Source: Aralia elata
Taxonomy: Eukaryota; Streptophyta; Magnoliopsida; Apiales; Araliaceae
Reading direction: 5' to 3'
DNA length: 64,000 nt
NCBI GenBank assembly: GCA_034770075.1
Contig: CM068385.1
Span: forward strand, 48,010,721-48,074,720
Shown here: positions 10,323 through 20,204 of the stretch, one piece after another
Position numbering within the stretch: position 1 is the first letter of the stretch
How the letters are laid out: each line of letters opens with the position of its first letter
The notes under the pieces: generated by a model
Database searches by the model: none
Told to the model about the DNA's origin: nothing
What the model saw: the letters and a program-made list of their open reading frames with translations, nothing else
Made by a program: the position numbers and the translations under genes

Positions 10323-11286
10323 GGAAGAAAATTACCCAAATCATTTGGGTAAAACCCCAAACGACTGGTTATTGACCTTTGGTAAGGAGAGGGGATGAGC
10401 TGTGACTGATTCCCATCAGCCGACTGGACTTGCCGACAAATTCTCGAGCCGCGCGCTTCACTCCGTCAGTCGCCGGTCGTGTCACTGAAATTCCGGGACC
10501 TCCGGTCCTTGCCGCTTGTGGCTCGGTCGCTTGTGACTTCCCCTCGCTATGACTGCTGGTTACTCCGTGTCGTCGCCGGCGCACGCCTGGCGACACTCTC
10601 TCCCGTCAGCTGCGATTGTCCCGTCCGATTGGATCGAAGGACTGAGTCTCGTTGGGCTAGGTCTTGGCTGGAAGGTTTGGAGGTTTTCCCCAATTTTGAT
10701 TTCGTCGGTATGAACTCCTCTCACTTGCGTTTACCAGTTATCCACACGGATACAACCCGACTGGAACTAAATGGAATGGGTCGACCCGATTTGTCTACAC
10801 CAACTTGTTTTAGGGATTGGGCTCAATAACATGGGTTTGGCCCAAACCGGAAATAAAAGGGGATTTGGGTCCAATTTAAAATAAGTAAAACCAATGGCCA
10901 ATCCAAATGAAGGTGACCCAAATATGAATTAATAATATTATATTCTAATATTTAACTTGAATAACTACTTCAATAAATTAATTATTTGAACATTTGTTTC
11001 AAAAATTTCTCTTTCGAATCATTTAAATCCAATGATGATACAATAAAATTATTTATTAAGTTTTCTTCCCAATTTTCTTGAAATTAAACTCTTAGGGTTT
11101 AATCACCAATTTATTCAGGCTATTAGTGAGCCCCTTTAATGCAAAGAAAATTATTGGACCGTATATTTATATAATTAAATAATAATACCTACATGGAATC
11201 CAATTTAATTCGAAAAATTATGTATAAATGGTTTTTATTTATTATAATAAATTTGATACGATGTTTAAAATTTTCCGGACATTACA

Positions 11287-13165
11287 ATCTCGATGCTTTT
11301 CCTATCCTTTAATTCTTAAAATGTGTGTGTGCGCGCGCGTGTGCCTATGTGAATGTTGTGGTGAGTTTGCATGAAAAACCCATTTGGGTTTTTATGAAAA
11401 GTCGTGCTTTAGTTTGAGAATGCTTTAGAATGTCCTTCGGGTTATACGAGAAAGCTTTATTTTTTATGAGAAAGGTTTGATTTTAATTGTCAAAAGCTGT
11501 GAGATTTTCATTAGATGTCGTTTTGGCAAAACAAGAGTTTTTTAAACCTTTGTCAAAATAGGAATCGAGACCTATACGTTGCTTTCGTGAATAAAATGAC
11601 GGGAAACTTCTAGGATCTCTTTAACCCTATGCACAAAGATTTAATAAAACGTTATTTATTTTTATAAAACCATTTTTGTGATGTTTGAAAATGATTTTCT
11701 TTAGCCTTCTCGTTTAAATAGGAATCGACATTCATTAGCACTTCCAATTTTAAGCCTCGTGGTGCTAATAACCTACTTTGATTGATTTTATGGAAATCTT
11801 CATCGTTTAGCTTTGAAATCAGTTTTGTGTCGTAAATCAAATCAAGCATTAAAATGCGTGGGGGCTATTCATGGGCATGTGAGCCATCAAAATAACCCCA
11901 AATGCCCATAATCACAGATTTCACTATTACGGGGCCTTAAACCCGATTTTCAACTTGATATCGTTTTAAGGCCCAACAATTATATATTTACAATAAAGGG
12001 TACATCGACCCTACTACATACACCCAAAAATGTCCATCATCGGATTTGGACCACGGGGTCGCGTTCCTAGGCTCACACCCAAAATTGCTACACACCCACA
12101 AAATGGATACTACAAAAAATAAACAACACCGGGTTGCCTAACACACCACAATATCCTAAAATAGCAATCTAAATACACTACGCATAATACATTACCATAA
12201 CGAGCTAAAAATCACCAAATGGATATCATCGGGCCATTAGGAAGAATTTCGTTCCGTTGGAACCCTCACTAATAGTCCTTAATCCATGGATCCTCAATAA
12301 TATACAAGAAAAACTACATTTAATATAGCCCGAATGACAAAAAGTTTAACGAAATGATAAAACAAAAATGTTATAAAAAAGAGCTTTTCACCTTGCAAAT
12401 AACACCACAATGCGTATAAACTCGTATATTAAATAGAGTAGAAAGTGTATGTGATATAATCTAACAAAAGGGGTATAAATCCTCACTTTTTCCCTCTTTT
12501 CTCTCCTGTCCCGTAGCTGATTGCTGCTGCTTTCTTTCTTCTTTTTTTTCAACTTTTTTTCCTAGATGAAAAATGAAGAACTGCATTGATAAAGGCTGCT
12601 AGAGGCAGCCGCAGATTGATCCGCGGCTTGGCCGCAGATTGATCTGCAGCTAGCCTCGGTTCCCTCGCGCCGAGTCTCGGTTCCCCCGCGCCGCGCTCGA
12701 GTGCCGTGTCGTCAGTCGTCCCATCATTGGCCGCGGATTGATCTGCGGCTGGCTGGGCTGATTTTCTCAATTTTCATATCGCACCTCGATTCTCATGTCA
12801 TACTGTTGGTTTTCGTTGAAAGGCTTATATTTTGCAGTCCGGTAACAACTGGGAAACGTGCCATATCATTCAAGAATGCTCGTTTCGAATGTCTGCGACA
12901 TGACACAGGATTTATATTTGGAGCTTGGTTTCCAGGGGCGCTGCCCCCCGACCCCCACTAGCTCACCGGCGAGTAGGTAAGCGTAGTGGCTATTAGTCGA
13001 TTCCTAATATCCGCTCATTGTCGTGTCGGCTTTGATCGCAAGTCGTTGTGGTGGTTTTGAGTGTTCGTACTCATGTCCACCTTTCGTTCTCGTAGGCTGG
13101 GTTAATTGACGATTTTGCCCTCCTGTCAGGGTTAGTATTCGAAATGCAAAATTTGGGTGTCTACA
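11287..13165 (-). repeat. 3' LTR of T, inner part
   Basis: Continues the Tat LTR after the solo LTR insertion and matches 26462-28319. It ends ...gggtgtctaca at 13165. It holds an alternating tg/cg run (11321-11344) and three copies of a 20-bp near-palindrome (12608-12627, 12631-12650, 12730-12749). Open frames on either strand here are short and not conserved. Confidence 0.9.
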
Positions 13166-13178
13166 GCTGCCCCTCTTT
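13166..13178 (-). other. Polypurine tract of T
   Basis: The minus strand reads AAAGAGGGGCAGC directly before the LTR start TGTAGACACCC. It is the plus-strand primer site of the Tat element. Confidence 0.82.
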
Positions 13179-13374
13179 ATCATGTTTATGAAATGTTAAA
13201 TGAAATGAACATGATAAAGAAGTAGACACCCGATGTATGAATGACGGTGCATAAGAATGACAGTACATACATGATGCAACACAAGATGTAAGGCATGCAA
13301 AACATTCGTAAAGGTGTCAATGCATCATGCAATCGTAAATTTATTGTGAGTATCGATCTCAACAGGACTCAATC

Positions 13375-13960
13375 GCTGATCGCATCGTTGTTGTCGGGTT
13401 CCGTCTCTGACAGGTCGTTGCTATAATCGTTATCACAGATGTCGTGCTCCGTCTCGTAATCGTCGTCGTCTTGGAATCGTCGTCGTCTCATAACTGTCGG
13501 GTCTCGTATCCGATCGATCGTCTCGTAGATGTAGGGTCTGGTCTCCGACGGGTCGTCTCGTCTGTATCAGTTCTCGTCTCCGATTGCTCGACTTGCCTGT
13601 ATCGGTTCTTGTCTCTGATTGGTCGACTCGTCTGTATCGGTTCTCGTTTCTGATTGGTCGACTCGTCTGCACCGGGTCTCATTTCCGGTTGGTCGACTCG
13701 TCTACACCGGGTCTCGTTTCCGGTTGATCGTCTCGTTGGCACCGGGTCTCGTTTCCGGTTGATCATCTCGTCGGCACCAGGTCTCGTTTCCGGTTGATCG
13801 TCTCGTCGACACCGGGTCTCGTTTCCGGTTGATCGTCTCGTCGGCACTGGGTCTCATTTCCGGTTGATCGTCTCGTCGGCACCGGGTCTCGTTTTCGGTT
13901 GATCGTTTCGTAAATCACCTCGTTCCTGTCGGGTCTTGCCCTGACAATCGATTCGTCGTG
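13375..13960. repeat. 35-bp minisatellite in the 3' untranslated region of T
   Basis: Unit of exactly 35 bp in the best part (starts at 13670, 13705, 13740, 13775 and on), built on caccgggtctcgtttccgg followed by ttgatcgtctcgtcg. About ten clear copies run from 13600 to 13900, with more degenerate ones on both sides. The arginine-rich open frames read across it (for example 13488-13847 minus) follow from the repeat. Tandem arrays between the coding region and the 3' LTR are a known feature of Tat/Ogre elements and a known source of satellites. Confidence 0.9.
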
Positions 13961-14771
13961 TTCCGCACCCGATTGGTCAAAATCTCGTATTTTATTTTCA
14001 CATAACAAGTCAAATGGATTTTAAAATTGATCAACTTTGCAAAGGAGAAAAAAAAGAGAAAGCACCGGACCCAGCCGTAGATTGATCTGCGGCCAGCTGT
14101 AGATTGATCTGCGGCCAAGATCGGATTTTGTAAACCGATCGCCCCTTCCCAGATCTGTCGTTTTCTGCCCTTACCTACTGTTGCTTTTCGCGATTTTGCA
14201 CCTTCATACGTCCCTTTTGCCAATTTTTTCCACCTTCTCGTAAAAACCGCTCCGGTTAGATCGATCTACACGCTACGGGTAATATTTTGACCGATTGTTT
14301 TCTTATCTCGTCAATGTTTCGCTATACATTTGCTATTTTGAATGTTTAGAGATAGAAATGTATGCTTTGAAATGCTATGCCATGTGTCATTGCATGTATA
14401 TGTTATATCTCAACTGTGCGAGTCACATTCTATGTTCATGATGCGGGTCACATATACTTGTCATTTTTTTGAAAGAAAGCATGCATTATGGTCATTTTTA
14501 ATGTCGTAATTAACCATATAAAATACAATTTTGATCTGTTGTGGCTTGGGTTAATTGAAAATATGTCTGGCTGTGCACGAGACACTTATTTTACAGACGA
14601 AACTCTGCCGAAATTTCAAAAAAACTGGAGTCCCACTAAAATCTAATTTATGCATATATAGTAACCATGCATCATGCTGTATTAATTCTACGATGAAGAT
14701 AGGCAAATAAAATGTTTGTGATATAATTTGAAATATAATGTACCTCCCTCTTCGACTGTGTCGTTCCAGCT
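13961..14771. other. Region before the antisense cassette
   Basis: No gene seen. It contains two more copies of the LTR near-palindrome (14074-14093 and 14096-14115). At 14649-14667 it has an AT-rich stretch with tatata that could serve an antisense promoter about 110 bp before the first antisense ATG. The promoter is only a guess. Confidence 0.45.
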
Positions 14772-16734
14772 ATGGATCCTGACGCTCCCAGCAGCTCCAC
14801 TGCACCTCGTGCCTCGGGTGTTCGCCGTCGTAGGGCAGTACCTGCCCCGATTTTGACTCGGACTCGCTAGGTTCGTCGACTGGCGGAGGCTGTCGTCCGG
14901 CCTGATCATCCTGAGGTTGACGAGGCCCTTCTTCCGGATATTGAGGCAAAGGGGCCGCCCTCTGGCACACCCAGCTCCCTCCACTCGCCGTGTTCTACCA
15001 GGTGCCTCTATTCAGGTGCACGATCTGTTGGGTCGAGATCTCAGTCGTCACCCCTCAGCATTTCTTGTCGCTAATGAGGTATACTCATTACTCCTCTGAA
15101 TTCATTCCCAATCTCTGTTCGTATCTGGACTGATCCATTAGTGATTGCCATAGGTGCCCGAGTTCACTCAGCCGAGGGGCAACTGGTTTAACATATATTC
15201 CCTCTACACAGCACTGCACACCGATTACCGCATGGTGGTGGACTCCTGGGGTTTCCGTTCTTTCTTCACCATCATTCCCCGTCAGTGCCCATGGGGTTAT
15301 ATGAGGGCTTTGTCTGAGCGATGGTTCCACCAGACCCAGTCCCTTCATCTTTTGGACTGCGAGGTTGTGCTGACTCCTTGGGATTGGAGGTACATTATCG
15401 GCATCGAGTTCACCGAAGTCCGTGTTCCCCTAGATCACGATATTACTCCAGCGGAGGTCCGATCTCTATTGGGTTTCACTGCCGACGACCGGGTCTTCAA
15501 GGCCCGTAGCATTCGGTCCGGAGCATTGGCTGTTAATGTTGTTGGAGGTATCTATGCGATGCCCTTCCCTGCAGACCGAGCTGCTCGTAACATTCTGCTC
15601 CGGCGTCTGTTCCTGACTATTATGAGGGGTTGTTTCCTAGGGAACAACTCTTCTACCATTCATTTCAGCGTTGTCGGAGCCATCAAGGATGTGGATCGGA
15701 TCGGTGATTATGACTGGGGGTCCTTCACTTTCGCCTATTTCCTCCATGGTCTCCGTCTTCACTCAGAGGGATAAACAGACGCTTGGCTTGGGTTTTACCT
15801 CTTTCTGCTAGTAAGCCTTCTTTTCTCACTGCACTTCCTATTATTTCATTTCCCTTCTCTGTATCTGCCGGTTACTCATGTCGTTTCTTGTCTCTGTTCA
15901 CAGTTCTGGGCGTACGAGTGACTCCCATGCCTGAGGCATGTCACGACTCTCGGTCTGGATACCTATCCTAGGGGTCGGCGGTGGCACCACAGTACTTTGG
16001 AGGAGGTCTCGGTGTCTGGCAGCTTCGCCCACTGCCGTATTCAGTTGGAGTTAATCACCGCCGCTGAGGTCGTCTGGACTCCTTATCTTTCTGAGCATCT
16101 GACTGTGGGGTTTACAGACGGATATCCCTCCAGCACAGAGTTCACACTTTCCACCCGTCGCCTTACTTTGCAGAGTGTTGGAGGATGGGTGATGTATTTG
16201 GGAGAGCGCGCATTCAGATGCGTAACTGGAGAGATCCGTATTCCGCACTCCCTCCCCTTCACTACATCCTGGCCGGTGGACTCTCAGCCCTCAGAGATTA
16301 TGCTGGAGGGAGAGGATGGCCTGACACTTTCTTCAGGTCCCAGCACGAGTGAGGCTTTCCGTACCTGGTGGGTGCCCCGCACTATCAGTCCTCACACTCG
16401 AGCCACATTTTTCCTCGGAGATATGGTCTCTGGATCGGTGATGATGACTGATTGGGCTACCTGTGTTCGGGCTCCTACCCATGCTGAGCAGATTGCTACT
16501 CTGACCCGCCAGGTGGACCAGCTATCCTTATATCTTTGGGTGTTAGGCCGGACCCCAGAGGATGCTTATGCGTATGACCTTGACAGTGCGGGCTTCGATG
16601 CAAGCCCGAGCTCATCTGATGCCCCAGTGCACCCATATATCCCAGATATTAACTTCGGGGCTTCGACTTCGACTTCTACTCCGGGGGATCAGTTTGAGAA
16701 CCCCGACTTCATTAACGATATTACTTTTGAGTAG
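14772..16734 (+). pseudogene. Antisense gene 1: plant-mobile-domain-like protein with introns
   Basis: Lies antisense to T between integrase and the 3' LTR. Exon 1 starts at ATG 14772 (MDPDAPSSS) and ends FLVANE at 15078. Intron 1 is 15079-15153 (GT...TAG). Exon 2 (15154-15810) encodes NWFNIYSLYTALH, then an ALSERWFHQTQSLHL segment resembling the plant mobile domain (PF10536) family, and WGSFTFAYFLHGLR. Intron 2 is 15811-15903 (GTAAGC...TTCACAG). Exon 3 starts FWAYE and ends FINDITFE at 16734. Both introns fall between codons and have canonical plus-strand borders, which argues for a real antisense gene. It is broken by stops in exon 1 (after TRTR), in exon 2 (15772-15774) and early in exon 3, all explainable as C-to-T or G-to-A changes, and by one frameshift near 14985. 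Function unknown; mobile domains occur in plant silencing proteins and in transposons. Confidence 0.72.
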
Positions 16735-16943
16735 ATCATGATAGGATAGGGCTTTCTTGTACTTGAACCTGTTCAATTTCTTTTTCCATTTCATGCACTA
16801 TGTATTGAACTCCTTTATTTATTTATGCACAGTTTTATCATTATGACAATTCAATTGCCCTAGTATTAACTGTATGATGCATGCTTTTTATTCATGGATA
16901 GATAATGACCCCTGCACAGTCTTTTTGACACTATTTTTCACAG

Positions 16944-18590
16944 ATGTCATCACCAGACGCCGTGGTACGTTCGGATCTCGGTCCTCCCACATGGTGGGTT
17001 GGCAGGCTTTTCCGCTGGTTGGACAGTTTGTCGTCGGGTGACAGGGTTATTGCATATGGTCTTTTGGGATATTCCTGGTCCTTATTATCCTTTCAGGTGC
17101 CGGCGGGCTTCGCGGAGGGTATTCTGAGCTATTGGGCCCCTGCCCGTCAGGTGTTCAGATTAGGGACAGTGGAGCTGACCCCTACTCTCGAGGAGTATGC
17201 CCACTTTACTGGCTTGTCTTTGGATAGTCCTTGTGCCAGGGTCACAGCTGGTCCCATGCGCCGTCAGTTCTTGACTTTTACTGGGTTGCGGAGGACAGTT
17301 CTGTTATCGGTGATCACATCAGACCATCTAGTTCCCCTTCATTTCCTGATTGACCGATTCGGCTCACCCGATAGTTTTCATCTATTCTCTGGTGATTTTT
17401 CCGTATCTGAGGAGCGTTGGGGCGCTTTGAGAGTAGATGTTTTGATGGCTTGTGTTATCTCAGTTTTGTATCTGCCATTCGGATTCGATCTGTTGGATAT
17501 GCGAGTTATTGCGACCACTAGAGCCCTTTAGGAGGATCACACCATTATTCCCATGATACTAGCAGACACCTACATGTCAGCCTCATATTGTCAGTCTTTT
17601 CGAGGTAGAGTATTAAGAGGGAGCTCTGTTTTGTTGTATGTATGGTTTATGAGCCATCTCAGCCCTATCGGTCATTTCCGTCACCATGGGTTTTGCTTCA
17701 GCCACGACATAGCCATGTAATTTTCGTTCCGTCCCGTGAGCTGTATTGATGCGACTTCTTGGACAGAATTCTTATCGGCTATTGAGGAGCCCTTTTATCT
17801 CTTGATCTATTCGGGTTATTGCTCCTTCATGAGCTTCTCGACTCATGTGCCCACCTTGGATTTCATCCCTATTTCTGGCTTGAGGGGCGTGACGACTTAT
17901 CATCCCTTGGCGGTTATGGGGCAGTTTGATCAGATACAGGATTTTCACCCTTTTACGGGCGCAGCCGACTACCGATTCCTCATATCACCCCAGATAGAGA
18001 GAGATCTACTGCGCGTATATGATCTTTGGTCTCGCAGGATCTTTGCCGAGTATAGTGAGAGTTGCCATATTCAGACATCTGCTTATGTGCAATGGTTGCA
18101 CGGAGACTCTGATATGGTTGGTTTGAGTCAGACTGGAGTATTTGATGACTCTCGAGTGATTTTCATAGATGATACCACCCAGAGGTATTTATTCCTCCTA
18201 AGTCTATAGAGATGATGTCCAGATATGATTTTGAAGGCTTCTCCAGTCCCGCCCATATTCCTTATTCCATCTTAGCTGATTCTGCCCCTAGTCGGGTTAC
18301 TGAGGATAGCCGGATCTGACTGGCCTTGATTACTACTGAGGCTGAGAGGGACGCTGCTCTTGTTGAGAGAGATGCTGCTATTCTGGCCAGAGATGCTGCC
18401 CTCACTGACAGAGACGCCATTGTATTACAGACTAGGGCAGTTATAGATGCTCACTCTGAGACTGTTAGCCGAGCCACTACTTTATTGGATCGCATCGACA
18501 TGATGGGGTAGCAGATTGCAGGGGATGCCGATGCTTCAGATCTATCCACCACCTTATCCATCCTGCTTCAGTTAGTTTCAGATTTGTAGA
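16944..18590 (+). pseudogene. Antisense gene 2: DUF7745-like protein with heptad-repeat tail
   Basis: Starts at ATG 16944, directly after TTTTTCACAG, which itself looks like a splice acceptor. The N-terminal part (LTPTLEEYAHFTGL, then DLLDMRVIATT, then ADTYMSASYCQ and LLYVWFMSHLS) resembles the DUF7745 family found in plant genomes, often near retroelements; this assignment is from memory. The middle ends with HPLAVMGQFDQIQDF and a basic stretch. The C-terminal tail (about 18326-18440) has four near-perfect seven-residue repeats of the type ERDAALV, a clear coiled coil. Stops at 17529, 17716, 18317 and 18509, and a frame change near 18185, break it. It ends at about 18590. It lies 209 bp after gene 1 on the same strand, with no visible terminator between them. 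Confidence 0.65.
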
Positions 18591-19109
18591 TCATTTTATT
18601 TCCTGCATAGACTATGTCAGTTTCATCGGTTATCGAAAGAGAAATCTTATAACAAAATGACTTATATATATAGACATGCATTTAAATTTAGTCATTTTCC
18701 CTTTTTTGTCGTATCGTTGCCTTTTATTGGATCCTCATTTTATCCAGCTAACCACGATTTTGATATTTCGCCTTCTTTCTCTTCTCAAGTCTTGATGGAG
18801 ATTTGACAGATATTGCCGCACACCCTGTTGATTTCATCGGACTGGGTCTTAGATTTTGGCTAACTGTTTAGTTGGGTTAGGGTTATGTCATTTGAGATGA
18901 AGTTGATTAAGTGGCTGGTTTTGGGAAGGTTTCGAGGGTATAGGAAGGTTTTTCTAGCTGTTGGGAATCAGTTTTGGTTAGAGAAAGTATTATTTTGTAA
19001 AGAAATGGACCGTGCCATGATGGCTGCCTACGTACTCCCACAAGTCGGAAGATCAGGTCCTACGTAGTTCGTTCTTCAAAGAAAGAGGAGAAAATGATGA
19101 TGATTTTTT
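18591..19109. other. Convergent spacer between antisense genes and T integrase
   Basis: No gene. The antisense cassette and the polyprotein converge here. At 19020-19072 two TACGTAG hexamer-like cores about 40 bp apart lie inside a stretch that looks non-random; I recall similar sequence behind pol in other Tat elements but cannot verify it. Confidence 0.5.
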
Positions 19110-20204
19110 TTAAGCGTAGAACCGCTTCACCGAGTCAGAATTGATGGGCTGTGGGAACACCTCACCGTCCATCTCTTGCAATATGAGGGCTCCTCCGGAC
19201 AGCATTTTCTTAATCATAAAAGGTCCTTCCCAGCTCGAGGCAAACTTCCCTTTGGCTTAGTCTTGACAAGGCATGACTCTCTTTAGCACTAGGTCATTTT
19301 CCTTGAACTTCTGAGGTCTTACCTTTTTGTCGTACGATTGAGAGATTCTTTGCTGATATAACTGACCGTGCAAAACAGCAGCCACCCTCCTTTCATCAAT
19401 TAGGGCCAATTGGTCGTACCGACTTTGCATCCAATCCTCCTCGTTTATCTGAGCATCAATCAAGATTCTGAGGGATGCCATCTCAACCTCAACTGGCAGA
19501 ACAGCCTCCATTCCGTATACCAAAGCGTAAGGGGTTGCCCCTGTAGAAGTACGCACCAACGTTCTGTACGCCAACAGGGTGAGAGGTAGCAGATCCGGCC
19601 ATCCCCGATGATTAGCAGACATTCTCGCCATGATCCTCTTGATATTCTTGTTTGCAACCTCCACTGCCCCATTCATCTTAGGACGGTAAATGACAGAATT
19701 GAGGTGTTTGATCTTAAACTGGTCACATAATTCCTTCATGAGGGCATTATTCAAATTCTTGGCATTGTCGGAGACTAAGACCTCAGGTTGCCCGTATCGG
19801 CAAATGACATTATTCCTGATGAAACGGACGATGATTTCCTGAGTTACTTTGGGGAAAGAAGCTGCTTCTACCCATTTAGTGAAGTAATCGATCATGACAA
19901 AGATAAATCGGTGTCCGTTGCTTACTTTGGGCTCTACTGGTCCGATTACATCTATACCCCACATTGAGAATGGCCAAGGGGAGGTCATACAATGCAGTTC
20001 ATTGGGAGGTGCATGGATTACATTGTCGTGCGCCTGACATTGGTAACATCGTTTGACATGATCATCGCAGTCGACTTTCAGTGTTAACCAGTAATGCCCC
20101 GTTGTCAAGATCTTTTTGGCCAGCATCGGTCCACTCATGTGTGGCCCACACACTCCACCATGTATTTCGTCTATAATCTTTTGGGCCTGCGTTTCATTTA
20201 CACA
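19110..20204 (-). pseudogene. Integrase of T
   Basis: C-terminal part of the Tat polyprotein. It starts in frame after a TGA at 20205-20207 and shows the zinc-binding end (CDDHVKRCYQCQ). The catalytic triad is D in MWGIDVIGP, D in LVSDNAKN and E in GAVEVANKN. The family wording FTKWVEAASF is present and the tail ends SDSVKRFYA at 19110. A TAA at 19257-19259 interrupts the C-terminal 50 residues. Both stops can arise from one C-to-T change (CGA, CAA). There is no chromodomain, which fits Tat. It would insert the DNA copy into the genome. Confidence 0.85.

Larger units (their letters stand above)
7337..11286 (-). repeat. Solo LTR of a Tekay-like chromovirus
   Basis: A complete LTR of 3,950 bp, from tgtgacgccc to ...gacattaca on the plus strand, flanked by perfect 5-bp repeats atctc (7332-7336 and 11287-11291). 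No internal sequence follows, so it is the product of recombination between the two LTRs of a former element. On the minus strand a TATAAATT box lies at 10315-10322 with a 10-bp-arm palindrome just upstream (10332-10352). The 3' part matches the LTR of element A at about 99 percent by eye. Confidence 0.93.

Noticed and set aside
13600..13900. Possible CRISPR array (regular 35-bp repeats)
   Set aside because: The units are directly adjacent, without unique spacers, in a plant retrotransposon. It is a minisatellite.
13433..14008. Arginine-rich frames on both strands
   Set aside because: They are read across the 35-bp minisatellite; 35 is not a multiple of three, so every frame of the repeat gets long runs.
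18885..19067. 60-codon frame after antisense gene 2
   Set aside because: No similarity to the cassette, separated from it by stops, and overlapping the presumed non-coding spacer.
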